Shown: piece by piece, positions 26,425 to 36,685 of the stretch
How the letters are laid out: each line of letters begins with the position of its first letter
Numbering within the stretch: the first letter of the stretch is position 1
Source of the DNA: Robertkochia solimangrovi
GTDB taxonomy: Bacteria > Bacteroidota > Bacteroidia > Flavobacteriales > Flavobacteriaceae
NCBI RefSeq assembly: GCF_007279655.1
Contig: NZ_QKWN01000001.1
Coordinates: forward strand, 372,001 to 436,000
DNA: 64,000 nucleotides
Direction: 5' to 3'
Notes under the pieces: generated by a model
The model's database searches: none
The model's input: only the letters and a program-made list of their open reading frames with translations
What the model was told of the DNA's origin: nothing
Translations under genes and position numbers: made by a program

Positions 26425-27783
26425 TTAGTATGCTTTATCTTCTCCTTTGAAGACATTGAGGATGGTCTGAATGATAATCTTAAAATCAAGAGCCATTGAC
26501 CAGTTCTCGATATAAAAAATATCAAATTTAACACGATTGATTATATCCGTATCATTTTCAACTTCCCCTCTATAACCTCTCACCTGTGCTAACCCTGTTA
26601 TTCCGGGTTTCACAAAATGCCGAACCATATATTTATCCACCATATGACTGTATTTATTGGTGTGTAAAACCATATGTGGCCTTGGACCCACCACCGACAT
26701 CTGGCCAAATAGCACATTATAAAACTGTGGCAATTCATCGATACTGGTTTTACGGATAAACTTTCCGATACGGGTTACACGCATATCTCCTTTAGTAGCC
26801 TGTTTTTGATCTGAATCAGTATTAACCGCCATCGATCTGAATTTAAGACACGCAAACTCCTTAGAATTAATGCCGTTTCGATACTGTCTGAAAAATATAG
26901 GACCTTTTGACTCCAGTCTTATCAACAAAGCAACCAATGGAGTTAACCAGGAAAGTAAAAATACGACGACAGTCAGGGAAAAGAAAAAATCGAATGCCCT
27001 TTTCATTACATAATTAAAGGAATTCTCTAATGGAATATCTCTAAGGGAGAGTACCGGGAGATAATCATAATACTCGAACTTAAGTCGTTTGTTATAAATA
27101 AATTTATTATCAGGGATGAATTTAACCACTTTGAGATTATTGTCTGCGAAAGCAATAATCTCTTCTAATTGCCTATTCCTAAGTTCAGCAACTGAGCAAT
27201 AGATCTCATCAATGTTATTTCCAATGATATATTCAAAGCACCTTTCCAATGAAAATCCCGGTTCATTAACGGAAAACCGTTTTTTAAATACATACCCAAA
27301 TTCCAGACGTTCCTGAAAGATCTGGATTAACTGGTCTGTTTTCTTATTCTCTCCGATCACTACAGTTGTCCTGCGATTTCCCCCAATCACTTCACGATAC
27401 CGCTGAAGAAGAACATAAACTAGAAGCTTAAAAAAAGATACTAGAAGAAAACACAGAATGAAGTATTGACCTAGTAGAATTCGGCTTATCATATTCTCCT
27501 TAAAGAACCCTATAAACGCGTAAAGTATGAGGAAAAAGAAAACAAACTGACGAAATATAAGTGACAACACCGATGGAATCTTCGTGTAGCGCTCTACGTC
27601 ATAAAAGCTATTACGAACAGAGATTATGATCCACCCTATAAACAAATAGGAAAAGAACAAGATCGGATTATACAATCGAATTGGCAATATATATGCCAAC
27701 AATAAGATCACAGTAAGATCTATGAAATACGAAAGTGGTTTTAAAAATCCGGAATATCGGCCTTGTTTGCTAAACATAATCAA
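26425..27783 (-). CDS. polyprenyl-phosphate sugar phosphotransferase (WcaJ/WbaP type)
   Basis: A 452-residue initiating enzyme for polysaccharide synthesis. It moves a sugar 1-phosphate from an NDP-sugar to undecaprenyl phosphate in the inner membrane. The N-terminal half has four membrane helices and a Rossmann-like CoA_binding_3 domain (about 140-230). After a further helix, the catalytic bacterial sugar transferase domain (about 262-452) carries KFRSMAVNTD, TSIDELPQFYNVLFGQMSVV, GPRPH and KPGITGLAQVRGYRG. It is the last gene of the cluster, 8 bases after a glycosyltransferase. Sugar specificity cannot be read. Confidence 0.92.
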   Translation of the reverse strand: MIMFSKQGRYSGFLKPLSYFIDLTVILLLAYILPIRLYNPILFFSYLFIGWIIISVRNSFYDVERYTKIPSVLSLIFRQFVFFFLILYAFIGFFKENMISRILLGQYFILCFLLVSFFKLLVYVLLQRYREVIGGNRRTTVVIGENKKTDQLIQIFQERLEFGYVFKKRFSVNEPGFSLERCFEYIIGNNIDEIYCSVAELRNRQLEEIIAFADNNLKVVKFIPDNKFIYNKRLKFEYYDYLPVLSLRDIPLENSFNYVMKRAFDFFFSLTVVVFLLSWLTPLVALLIRLESKGPIFFRQYRNGINSKEFACLKFRSMAVNTDSDQKQATKGDMRVTRIGKFIRKTSIDELPQFYNVLFGQMSVVGPRPHMVLHTNKYSHMVDKYMVRHFVKPGITGLAQVRGYRGEVENDTDIINRVKFDIFYIENWSMALDFKIIIQTILNVFKGEDKAY

Positions 27784-27791
27784 ATTTACAT

Positions 27792-28928
27792 CTAATAATC
27801 CGCATTAAATTCCCTAGAAATAAATGCATTAATTTCATTTCTCATTTTCCTATCAAAAACATCTTCACCGAATTTTCTTGAATGCCTCCTTATCCAATCA
27901 GGATCAATTTGGTCACTAATCTTTTCAAAAAGATCTATAGTGGAATTAATTGAATTGACCGTTTGCTCATAAAAAAATAATCCTGAAGACTCTCCTACAT
28001 TTTGAAGATTCTCAATTACCGTCTCCAATGCTCCCCCTTGACCAAATGCCAAAACAGGTAATCCATAAGCCATGACTTCTAGAGGAATCATTCCAAAATC
28101 CTCTTCTCCCGGAAATATCAGTGCTTTAGCTCTATAGATATGTTTTTCAATATCAGACCAATCTAAAGTTCCGGTAAATTCTATATTCGATTTCGATTTA
28201 TATTCTAATTTCTGTTTTTCTGAGCCATCTCCTATAATAACCAATTTTTTTCCGTTTTCATTGAATGCATCTACTAAAAGATCTATTCTTTTATAGGGAG
28301 TTATAGCACCGAAACTAAGAAAATACTCTCCAAAATTAGATTTGACTTCATTTTCAAATAATTTAAGATGTATAGGAGGGTGAATAACGCATGCTTCCTT
28401 TTTATAAAATCTTTTGACACGATCTTGAACATTCTCTGAATTTGCAATATATAAATCAACATTATCAATTGTACTTTCATCCCAAATTCGTAGTCTTTCA
28501 AAAAAGAACTTTGCCAATAGTCTTAAAATAGCTGGTAGACTTTTTACATATTCGCTCGTATATCCCCAACAATATCTCATAGGACTATGGATATAACAAA
28601 TATGTGGTGTTCCTTCTGGTTTACTTATACCCTTAGCTGGTCCAGATTCAGAAGAGATTATTAAATCATAATTATCTTTTAATTTAAGTGATTTTATCCC
28701 TAAAGGATAAAGGGGAAATATCTTTTGATAGTGTTTTCGAAAGAATCCAATTTTTCCAAGATTTGAAACATAAACTTTATTGTCATCCAAAAAGTCTCCA
28801 TAGGTTTTTCTATCATAAAATAAGGTATAGATATCAGCATCTGGAAAGATTTCCAAGATTTTTTCTACTACCTTTTCTCCCCCACGTCTGGTTACAAACC
28901 AATAATGTATGATCGCTACTTTCATCAA
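27792..28928 (-). CDS. glycosyltransferase family 4
   Basis: A 378-residue retaining GT-B glycosyltransferase. The N-terminal domain has HYWFVTRRGGEKVVE. The C-terminal nucleotide-sugar domain has FLSFGAITPYKRIDLLV, the GDGSEKQKL segment, and the E-x7-E motif in EEDFGMIPLEVMAYGLP. It is probably one of the assembly enzymes for the lipid-linked repeat unit. It starts 1 base from the epimerase gene and ends 8 before the initiating transferase gene. The sequence is AT-rich like its neighbours. Confidence 0.88.
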   Translation of the reverse strand: MMKVAIIHYWFVTRRGGEKVVEKILEIFPDADIYTLFYDRKTYGDFLDDNKVYVSNLGKIGFFRKHYQKIFPLYPLGIKSLKLKDNYDLIISSESGPAKGISKPEGTPHICYIHSPMRYCWGYTSEYVKSLPAILRLLAKFFFERLRIWDESTIDNVDLYIANSENVQDRVKRFYKKEACVIHPPIHLKLFENEVKSNFGEYFLSFGAITPYKRIDLLVDAFNENGKKLVIIGDGSEKQKLEYKSKSNIEFTGTLDWSDIEKHIYRAKALIFPGEEDFGMIPLEVMAYGLPVLAFGQGGALETVIENLQNVGESSGLFFYEQTVNSINSTIDLFEKISDQIDPDWIRRHSRKFGEDVFDRKMRNEINAFISREFNADY

Positions 28929-28929
28929 T

Positions 28930-29934
28930 TCAATTAAAGTCTTCAGGACAAACCTTTTTCCAATGCCTCAAAGCTGCTCTAAATTCAAACTTAAATTCAA
29001 AACCATTATCTATGAGGAACTGGGGTTTTATATTGGTAGGAAATCCAGCCTTTCTTACACGAACCGGATGTAAATCTGTCTTCTTACCTACTATCTTATA
29101 TCCATTACTAATAAAGCCTGCTAAAATACTTAAAAACCATACGGGTAGTTTTAGAGTAGGCTTTTTTATACTTAACTCATCTTTTACAATCTCCACCATT
29201 TCTTTAAGTGAAACAAGTGGATTTTCTGCATAATTATAAACTATTAATGGATCTTTCCGGTTCATAGTAAAAATTATGCTGTCTATTAAGCCAAAGATAT
29301 ATCCGTAACCTTTAATAATATTACCCCCATTTGGCAATATAAATGACCCTTTACGCAATGATTTAATCATTCTGAATACATTCCCTGGGTCCTTAGGGCC
29401 AAAAATAACGCTTGGACGAACAATAATCAAACGTCGAGAACTATCTTCGTGTAACCATTCTCTATGAATACGTTCAGCCAAGGCTTTGGAAACCCCATAG
29501 GCTGTCTCAGGATATAAGTAGGACTTTTCAGAGCTTTGCTTAAGTGATTTACCATAGGGAGCAATACTGCTTGTAAAAAATAGGTTTTTAATTTCCGATC
29601 TTCTCAGATATTCATTAACATTTTCGGCCCCTGATATATTAGTATCGAAGTACTCATTATATTCATGGCCGGGTTCACGATGTATGGCTGCCAAATTAAA
29701 GACCCAACTATTTTCAATATCCGGATTTTCTATTTCCAAATTAATTGAATTTCTTACGTCAACCTTTTTATCACTTACTAAAGGATTATCATTGAATTCA
29801 TTACCAAATATTAAATATGAATCCCTTATATCACATATAATTATTTTATCGAAGTATTTTTCTTCGATGAGTCTATTTTTTAAGAATGTACCAATGTATC
29901 CCGATCCGCCAAATATGATGCCGTATTTTATCAT
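28930..29934 (-). CDS. NAD-dependent sugar epimerase/dehydratase (extended SDR)
   Basis: A 334-residue SDR enzyme with the dinucleotide motif GGSGYIG (9-15) and the catalytic pair Tyr146/Lys150 (YGVSK). The residue before Tyr is Ala and TSSIAPYG supplies the Ser/Thr. It acts on a sugar nucleotide; whether by 4-epimerisation, reduction or dehydration cannot be told. It is directly adjacent to the ligase-like gene upstream (0-base gap), within the polysaccharide operon. Confidence 0.82.
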   Translation of the reverse strand: MIKYGIIFGGSGYIGTFLKNRLIEEKYFDKIIICDIRDSYLIFGNEFNDNPLVSDKKVDVRNSINLEIENPDIENSWVFNLAAIHREPGHEYNEYFDTNISGAENVNEYLRRSEIKNLFFTSSIAPYGKSLKQSSEKSYLYPETAYGVSKALAERIHREWLHEDSSRRLIIVRPSVIFGPKDPGNVFRMIKSLRKGSFILPNGGNIIKGYGYIFGLIDSIIFTMNRKDPLIVYNYAENPLVSLKEMVEIVKDELSIKKPTLKLPVWFLSILAGFISNGYKIVGKKTDLHPVRVRKAGFPTNIKPQFLIDNGFEFKFEFRAALRHWKKVCPEDFN

Positions 29935-31152
29935 CTAATTAATAAATTTAAAAGCTTTATTCTTCTTATTATCAATCCCACATATTAAGTACATACTCAT
30001 AAAGATTGCATAAAACATCTGCCCATATCTTCTATCCATGTAGTTCTCAGTCATTCCTATTATGAGGATTGATAAACATACCACAAATAATAAAATGTTT
30101 TTTTGTTGTATAGCTCGATTAAAAATCAGCATAAACCCTAGAAATATCATGATGGTTTGTAAGTATCCATATCTAAATAAATAGGATAAATATTGATTAT
30201 GCGTATGCAAATTTAGCCAATCCTTTCGATTACTATTTTTAGAGACACAATCATCTAACATGGCTTGTGTATTACCTGCGCCAACTCCAGTTAACAGTTC
30301 TGAATTATTACGAATTAAGTCCAAACTGCATTTCCATATTAGACTTCTAGGATTATTTTTATCATCCAGAATCCGTTTGAATCTATAAATCGTAGATTCA
30401 GAATTCAATAACAAAATGCCAGCTATTAGAAAAACTAAAAATGTCCCTAACAAGGTTTTAAACTGAAAACCATTTTTTATTATTCTATTTGCTACAAGTA
30501 ATGAGATAAGAATAAACGCCAGAATAATATTTGTTCTGGATGAAATGAAAATAATAAATGGAATGACTATAATGCAGCCAATAAAAACAAAAGATTTCTG
30601 GTAAAAATTATAATTCCACAAATTTTTGATAAGAAGCACACACGCCATTATACCATACAAGCCTAAATAATTATGTTGTATCAAAGTGATGCTTTCCAAA
30701 TCACCAAAATATAGGAACCTGCCTGATTGCAAATACAAAGTAATTCCTTTGATCCATGAAACTATATAACTGATTAAAACGATTATAGTGAAAAGAATTT
30801 CTAATTGTTTTCTTCCTTTTTTATCCAAGGGTTCTACAAAAAAAATTGTGGTGGAAAAAAGAACAACATTAACTTCTTTTGAAAGAACCTTAAAAGTACT
30901 ATAAAAATCATCCGTATATATCAGACTTAATAAACATGCAATAAAGGGAAGTTGTAGGAAAATAAAATACTTAAATCTATCCTTAGAAAATGTCAATCCA
31001 TATTTAATTCCATAAAAAACAAATAGTATCAACAAGAATATTTCTAATATACTTGATATAGCAAATGAAAAAAGAACAGAAGATATACTTAATATACTTA
31101 ACAGATATATAACTCCAATTAATTTTTGTTTTGAAAAGATGTCATTTCTCAT
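29935..31152 (-). CDS. O-antigen ligase/polymerase family protein (Wzy_C type)
   Basis: A 405-residue membrane protein with about 10-12 helices. A large loop near residue 270-320 contains ELLTGVGAGNTQ and LHTHNQYLSYLFRYG, the signature of the O-antigen ligase/Wzy_C family. It either polymerises lipid-linked repeat units or joins the chain to an acceptor. A second polymerase-like protein lies two genes upstream, so the two roles are probably split. It overlaps the preceding glycosyltransferase gene by 11 bases. Confidence 0.82.
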   Translation of the reverse strand: MRNDIFSKQKLIGVIYLLSILSISSVLFSFAISSILEIFLLILFVFYGIKYGLTFSKDRFKYFIFLQLPFIACLLSLIYTDDFYSTFKVLSKEVNVVLFSTTIFFVEPLDKKGRKQLEILFTIIVLISYIVSWIKGITLYLQSGRFLYFGDLESITLIQHNYLGLYGIMACVLLIKNLWNYNFYQKSFVFIGCIIVIPFIIFISSRTNIILAFILISLLVANRIIKNGFQFKTLLGTFLVFLIAGILLLNSESTIYRFKRILDDKNNPRSLIWKCSLDLIRNNSELLTGVGAGNTQAMLDDCVSKNSNRKDWLNLHTHNQYLSYLFRYGYLQTIMIFLGFMLIFNRAIQQKNILLFVVCLSILIIGMTENYMDRRYGQMFYAIFMSMYLICGIDNKKNKAFKFIN

Positions 31153-32212
31153 TTACAATCAATGCTTTATGAAGTTCAAAAGAAGTTTTCCACGAAAAAA
31201 GTTTCATTCGTTCAACCCCAAGATTCACTAGTTTATACTGTAGTTTGTTATTAGAAACCAACTTTAATAATTGTCCCGCTAAATTTTCGGGTGAATCTGA
31301 TTTAAAGTAAAGTACTGCATTCCCCCCAACCTCGGGAAGTGATGCAGCATTGGAGGAAATTACAGGTATTTGATATGAAAAAGCTTCAAGTATAGGTATA
31401 CCGAAACCTTCATACTTTGACGGTAATATAAAAATGGTAGCACCTTTATAAAGTTGGACTAGCCTCTCATTAGAAACATAGCCAATCATTTCAATATCAT
31501 TATTTGAGCTAATAGACTTCTTTATATATTGTGAATATTCATCATTATCATCCCTTCCGATTATTTTCAAGGATAGGTCTTCATATTTTCCGAAATTCTC
31601 TTTAAATAATTTAAATCCTTCTATCAGAACTTCTAAATTTTTATGCGGCTTAATATTTCCAACATAGAGTAAATACTTTTCTAAATACACTTTATCTTCT
31701 ATAATTTCGCCACTTTCTAAAGTTTCAAATCCATTATGAATTACATTGATGTCTTTATCATGAATTATTAAAGAATTTATTTCTGATTTGGAAAATTCTG
31801 AAACCGTAATTATAGTATCACTTAACCTTATGGCTAAATTGTAAAATAACTTAGCATACCATTTTTTAATCCAACTCAATTCATCTGCAAATCTTAAATG
31901 GTATACATCATGAATGGTAACAATTCTTCTTTTTGCACTAATCGGTAAAATAGGAATATTGAAATGTGGAGTCCAAAAAACATCACATTTTGGTATTTTT
32001 AAAGGTAATTCAGCTATTTCACCAATGGAATATATCTTAGATTTAATCGGAATATAATGAAACATATCACCTAAGCAACCTACGTCATTATTATAAACTA
32101 ATAAATGAATTACCAACTTGTCACTTTTGGAAAATCTTCTTACTAAACTTCTGATATAGACTCCTATTCCGGAATTATTTATCATTCGTGCATCGATAAC
32201 TATTTTTTCCAT
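31142..32212 (-). CDS. glycosyltransferase family 4
   Basis: A 356-residue GT-B enzyme. The start at 32212 (MEKIVIDARMINNSGIGVYI) is chosen because this is the usual GT4 N-terminus. The open frame continues 33 codons upstream but would overlap the polymerase gene heavily. The C-terminal domain shows LLYVGNIKPHKNLEVLIE and the E-x7-E motif in KYEGFGIPILEAFSYQIPVI. It overlaps the upstream gene by 13 bases and the downstream one by 11, consistent with translational coupling. Confidence 0.88.
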   Translation of the reverse strand: MEKIVIDARMINNSGIGVYIRSLVRRFSKSDKLVIHLLVYNNDVGCLGDMFHYIPIKSKIYSIGEIAELPLKIPKCDVFWTPHFNIPILPISAKRRIVTIHDVYHLRFADELSWIKKWYAKLFYNLAIRLSDTIITVSEFSKSEINSLIIHDKDINVIHNGFETLESGEIIEDKVYLEKYLLYVGNIKPHKNLEVLIEGFKLFKENFGKYEDLSLKIIGRDDNDEYSQYIKKSISSNNDIEMIGYVSNERLVQLYKGATIFILPSKYEGFGIPILEAFSYQIPVISSNAASLPEVGGNAVLYFKSDSPENLAGQLLKLVSNNKLQYKLVNLGVERMKLFSWKTSFELHKALIVNEK

Positions 32213-33357
32213 ATTGGTAATGATCTTAATAAAATAGTTAAAATAATTGTGAGTAAAACAGCTATTATAAGTGTGAAAACTATACCATTTCCAAACCAGA
32301 ATAATCGCCAAAATTCTGCAAAGCCATAAAGTAGAACCGTATATAAAAGAAATAGATAATTAGATTCATTTTTAGAAAAGACTCCCGCTAAAAATGAAAG
32401 TATCAATAACGAAATTGCCATATATAAAAAACAATACCAGTCGTAAAGTATAAATAGTTCTAAAAATGAAGAATTGGTAGTCAATGACTCCTCAATATGT
32501 GCATATAACATTCTATTAGCTGGCTGCTTCCTAATAAGATCGGTATTATTACCTACAGCTACAGCTCCTTGGAAAGGAGCTCCTAAATAGGTGATAATTT
32601 CTGAAATGCCGGCTCCATAAAAGCCAAGCCCCATATCTTTATAAAAATTACTATTTCTGGTATAGTTAAGTAGTGCAAGTAAATGAAATCCAAGAATTGC
32701 GATTAAAATACCTCGCTTAAATCCAATTTTAAATCCATTATAGTTAACGTAAATAACAGCAAAACTTATAAAAGTAATTATAATAGAAAGCCTGCTTGAA
32801 ATTATTGCTATTACTAACAATGAAAGGAAATTAAAAAAATCCAATCTGGACTTTTTCTTAAGAATAATTCTTCTAACTAATGCTACAGTGCAGCTGAGTA
32901 TCGCTACATATCTTAAACTTAAAATTCCTGGTTTGTAGTTCTCATATAATGCATACTTTAATTGATTTGCATATCCGGTAATAATTAAAGTAAAAATGTT
33001 TACTAGATCACGACCTAGTGATTCATAAATCTTTAAACAAGTGAAAATCAAACCAAAAAACGTTAACAAAGTAATGATGTGATAAGGTGTCTTATTTTCA
33101 AAATTTACGAATCTATCTATAGCTTTATTTTTAATCTTTATTTGAATTCCTAAGGTAAACCCAATTAATGCAAACAGCAAGGCAGACATATACCATAAAA
33201 CCGCTATAAAAAATCCTTTAGAAAATATAGAAAAACCTTCACTAAAGCCCTTTCTGAATATCCCAAAATCCGGAAATAACCAGAACCCAAAACTCAATAG
33301 AGTCGTAAAGTATATAATATTATGGGGCCTGAAAAGTGATTTAGTATTAGAGTTCAT
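32200..33357 (-). CDS. O-antigen polymerase-like membrane protein (Wzy candidate)
   Basis: A 385-residue protein, nearly all hydrophobic, with about 11 helices. Two polar loops stand out: RDLVNIFTLIITGYANQLKY and the region GISEIITYLGAPFQGAVAVG. This is the layout of oligosaccharide repeat-unit polymerases, which diverge too fast for firm motifs. Its place among glycosyltransferases and a flippase supports the call. It would join repeat units in the periplasm. An alternative is an unrelated membrane acyl- or glycosyltransferase. Confidence 0.65.
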   Translation of the reverse strand: MNSNTKSLFRPHNIIYFTTLLSFGFWLFPDFGIFRKGFSEGFSIFSKGFFIAVLWYMSALLFALIGFTLGIQIKIKNKAIDRFVNFENKTPYHIITLLTFFGLIFTCLKIYESLGRDLVNIFTLIITGYANQLKYALYENYKPGILSLRYVAILSCTVALVRRIILKKKSRLDFFNFLSLLVIAIISSRLSIIITFISFAVIYVNYNGFKIGFKRGILIAILGFHLLALLNYTRNSNFYKDMGLGFYGAGISEIITYLGAPFQGAVAVGNNTDLIRKQPANRMLYAHIEESLTTNSSFLELFILYDWYCFLYMAISLLILSFLAGVFSKNESNYLFLLYTVLLYGFAEFWRLFWFGNGIVFTLIIAVLLTIILTILLRSLPIWKK

Positions 33358-33369
33358 ACTATTATATAT

Positions 33370-34476
33370 TTAATCTACATCCAACATTTGCGACAGTTCC
33401 ATCCATGAGTAAATGGCGGGTTCATATATCTTAAATACATTCAAATTACTTGATAATGCAGCATTCAAAGCTGATTCAATATTTTTATAAGAAGAATAAA
33501 TAAATAATTTCTTATTTGTATTTTTTAAAAATGCCGGTGCAATAATTGGAAGTTGGCAATAACTATATTGTATAGATTTTAAACTGCTTTCACTTAATGA
33601 CTCTGCCCCTGGATAATATACAATCGTATGTAAAGCTATATCTGCAAATTTTATAAAGGGTATTGTATCTTTAAAAGGCATTTCGCCATAATATATAATA
33701 TTATCCGATGTGATTTTCTTTTCTAATGGACCAATAATATGAAACTTAATGTCTTTCCTGATCTCAGAAGCTATTTTTAAAAACTCATAATCCAAATTTG
33801 CCACTCCAATAAAAAGTGCATTCATTTCACTTCCAGTGTAGGGATTATGAAATTCCTGGTCAAAGAGTGATTTGTCTAACCCATGATAATGCAATTTAAT
33901 ATTAGCATCAACTGTTTTCGATCGTAACTTATTCAAGACATAAGTGCTCGCGGTTGAAACCAGATCAAATCTATTTAATATCGTACGCTCATATATTAAC
34001 AGTGAAGGGTGCGCCTGTACTAATTCCAGATCATCTGAAACACGATAAACATACCTGGCATTGGGATTAAGTTTTTTGACCTGATCAAAGAGAAATAACC
34101 CAGGAGTTGATTCAAATATTATTTGATCTGCATTGCGGATAAAATCCTTAGCTCCTTTAAGTGAAAAAATCTGATATACTTTATATAAGTATTTCGTTAA
34201 TTTGTTGAGACATTTATTCTTTAGACTAAAAATATGAAAGGGTGTAGCATGAACGTAAATTTTTAAACGTTCATTTATCTTAGTAATATGATTTGTTTCA
34301 ATGTCCATGTCATTGAAATGATGTTTTTTAAGACTGAATAACCAGCTATATGGAGCCGTTAGGAATAAAACTTCAAAGCCTCGTTCCTGATAAGCTTTAG
34401 CTAGCATATGAAACCCTGCTTTTCTTTTTGATAAATAATAATGTCCGGATATTAAAACGATTTTTTGAGTGCTCAA
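33370..34476 (-). CDS. glycosyltransferase (GT-B fold, GumK-like features)
   Basis: A 368-residue GT-B protein. The N-terminal SGHYYLSKRKAGFHMLAKAY and the YRVSDDLE segment resemble GumK-type glucuronosyltransferases (GT70), but I hold this only as a possibility. A C-terminal domain has FHIIGPLEKK and HTIVYYPGAESLSESSLKSI. There is no GT4-type E-x7-E. It overlaps the next gene's stop by 4 bases (ATGA coupling). Part of the polysaccharide operon. Confidence 0.7.
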   Translation of the reverse strand: MSTQKIVLISGHYYLSKRKAGFHMLAKAYQERGFEVLFLTAPYSWLFSLKKHHFNDMDIETNHITKINERLKIYVHATPFHIFSLKNKCLNKLTKYLYKVYQIFSLKGAKDFIRNADQIIFESTPGLFLFDQVKKLNPNARYVYRVSDDLELVQAHPSLLIYERTILNRFDLVSTASTYVLNKLRSKTVDANIKLHYHGLDKSLFDQEFHNPYTGSEMNALFIGVANLDYEFLKIASEIRKDIKFHIIGPLEKKITSDNIIYYGEMPFKDTIPFIKFADIALHTIVYYPGAESLSESSLKSIQYSYCQLPIIAPAFLKNTNKKLFIYSSYKNIESALNAALSSNLNVFKIYEPAIYSWMELSQMLDVD

Positions 34477-35507
34477 GATTGCTTACTATTTATTATTTCT
34501 TCCAATTTATCACATATCTCCACATGGGAATGTTTTTTAGAAACATAAATATTCATTGCTTCTCCCCATTCCTCAAAGATCCTGTTATGTGATCTTTTTA
34601 AATTAGTAGCAGCTAGAATTGTCTCTTTTAAATTCCCTAAATGCTCTGATCTATTAGTATAGGTATATGTCAAAAACGAAGTTTCTTCTAAATCATTAAT
34701 TGTACCGATATTCGGACAAATTACAGATATTGCATAAGAAAATGCTAATATAACCGTGCCAGAATTCAAACTACTTTCTAAATTATATGGTAAAACTACA
34801 AGATCATATTGAGAAAGAGTTTCACCAATTCTCTTGTCTTCTATAAATTCGAAAATGAAATTAATTTTATCATTTTTAATATAGTTCTTCAATTTATTTT
34901 TGTAATCATTACTTTCGGGTTTACCCATAATAGTTAATTCTATATCAGAATTTTCCAGTTCATTGACAACATCTATTAGTAACTCTATATTCTTATAAGG
35001 TTTAAGCTGTCCAAAAAATAACAATCTTAATTTATCATCATTAAATTTTGGTTTTGGTATAATAGAGCCGTATATACCACAATAATTGGGGTGTGGTATG
35101 TATTTGATTTTTGATCGCTTCTTAATAGGTATCTCTTCTTCTGAAATTTTACTATGAACGATTATAACATCAGAAAAATGAATTGTAACTTTTTGCAACA
35201 ATGCTGAAAAAAAATTGAACCCTGGCTTATGTGTCCTTTTATTATGTAATACGTAGATTATTCTCTTGCCGAAAATTTTCATGATAGGCAAGACGATCAG
35301 TCTTACTATAGCCATGAACTCATTAGTCACGCTTTCATACCAATTCAGCCAAATAAATTGACTCCGCCATACCGAAGATTTTAAAAGTAAAACACTTTTA
35401 ATTGAAAATGGCACCACTTCAACTCCTTCAATTTCTTGAAGTAAATTACGTATAATATGAATATACTGATTCTCAGTATTAATATATGGGGTAAAGGCTA
35501 TTTTCAT
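34473..35507 (-). CDS. glycosyltransferase (GT4-like)
   Basis: A 344-residue GT-B protein starting MKIAFTPYINTEN at 35507; an ATG three codons upstream is also possible. The C-terminal half has LRLLFFGQLKPYKNIELLID and IGETLSQYDLVVLPYN, as in GT4 enzymes, with a diverged acceptor-side E-x7-E region. It lies between the pyruvyl transferase and the GumK-like gene. The linkage formed cannot be inferred. Confidence 0.8.
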   Translation of the reverse strand: MKIAFTPYINTENQYIHIIRNLLQEIEGVEVVPFSIKSVLLLKSSVWRSQFIWLNWYESVTNEFMAIVRLIVLPIMKIFGKRIIYVLHNKRTHKPGFNFFSALLQKVTIHFSDVIIVHSKISEEEIPIKKRSKIKYIPHPNYCGIYGSIIPKPKFNDDKLRLLFFGQLKPYKNIELLIDVVNELENSDIELTIMGKPESNDYKNKLKNYIKNDKINFIFEFIEDKRIGETLSQYDLVVLPYNLESSLNSGTVILAFSYAISVICPNIGTINDLEETSFLTYTYTNRSEHLGNLKETILAATNLKRSHNRIFEEWGEAMNIYVSKKHSHVEICDKLEEIINSKQS

Positions 35508-35549
35508 TCTAAACAAGAAGCGATTGTACTTATAAAATATTTAAGTGCT

Positions 35550-36683
35550 TTACGAATTTAGATTTTTAATTAAAAAATCCATTGAAGAAGCTCTGAATCG
35601 ATCTAATTTCTCATTAATATGATTCCAGTCTATATTTTTATTTAGAATAGAATTCATTTGACCAGTATTAAATTGGGACATCAAATGGTCTTCAAGATTC
35701 AAAATTCCTAGCATACTTGTAATACGCTCGTTCATTCCTTGGGCATGCCCTGTATTAGGAAGAATTACAAAATTTGTATTATTTAAAATACAGAAAAGCA
35801 TACCGTGAAATGATGTTGTAATCACAAGAGCGGAAGTACTTATGTAATATACCCATTGCTCAATAGTCGGGTAAGATGATCCAGATAAATCGTCATTCGC
35901 AGCTGCATGTATCAGAGAAAACCCTTTGAGATTTTTTGCATAATGCACAAATTTATTTCTATCAACTATTTTGCTATTTCCAAGTGTATATAGAAAAATT
36001 TGATTCTTTTTATCTAATGGATTTTCTCCTATAGTATTTAATTTCAGAAGATCAACCCATTCCAATCTATTAAATAACATTGTAGGATCGATAACCCAAT
36101 CAGAATTCAGTCCGATATTACCAACTATATCAGTACCGCTCTTTTCTCTAACACTTATAGCATTAAATTTACTCAGATGAATCTTAAACAGTTCCTGAGT
36201 AACTGAATCCTGTTCATTTATTCCAAAACTTGCCGCATATGAAATACGTTTAATTTTGTCAGAGCCAAATCCCAATAAAAATGCATTAACAGGTGAAGAA
36301 AAAGTGTGATTCCAAACTTGATCACTTCCTACGATATAACCATCTGCTTGTGGTGGATTTTGTTTTAATTCCTCCACATGGAAATATTCTGATTTACCAA
36401 AAATTAAATTTTCGTTTTTGAAATCAAAAAATGACCTCCTTTCATCCAATAATGCTGCCTTATTCCTGTCATTACCTGCGAATCGATATTTAATAGAATC
36501 TAGGATATTAACATTCCTAAGTCGATCCATAAGCGTTCTATTTTCTGCCACTGGAACCCTGTGATATTTAATTACAAAGGGATCATGACCTAATCTTTGT
36601 AAAATACACTGTAAGGCATATAATTGTAAAATTTGACCATAATTATTCTTGGACTCCCAAAATGTTAAAATACCGATCTTCAT
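35550..36683 (-). CDS. polysaccharide pyruvyl transferase family protein
   Basis: A 377-residue protein of the CsaB/WcaK-type family, which moves a pyruvyl ketal from phosphoenolpyruvate to a sugar. It shows the family's N-terminal GILTFWESKNNYGQILQLYA, the hallmark GSDQVWN (about 140-146), and TSFHGMLFCILNN near residue 294. Pyruvate ketals make the polymer acidic. The gene starts 2 bases after a nitroreductase-like gene; such pairs occur in capsule loci of Bacteroidota. Confidence 0.88.
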   Translation of the reverse strand: MKIGILTFWESKNNYGQILQLYALQCILQRLGHDPFVIKYHRVPVAENRTLMDRLRNVNILDSIKYRFAGNDRNKAALLDERRSFFDFKNENLIFGKSEYFHVEELKQNPPQADGYIVGSDQVWNHTFSSPVNAFLLGFGSDKIKRISYAASFGINEQDSVTQELFKIHLSKFNAISVREKSGTDIVGNIGLNSDWVIDPTMLFNRLEWVDLLKLNTIGENPLDKKNQIFLYTLGNSKIVDRNKFVHYAKNLKGFSLIHAAANDDLSGSSYPTIEQWVYYISTSALVITTSFHGMLFCILNNTNFVILPNTGHAQGMNERITSMLGILNLEDHLMSQFNTGQMNSILNKNIDWNHINEKLDRFRASSMDFLIKNLNS

Positions 36684-36685
36684 AG

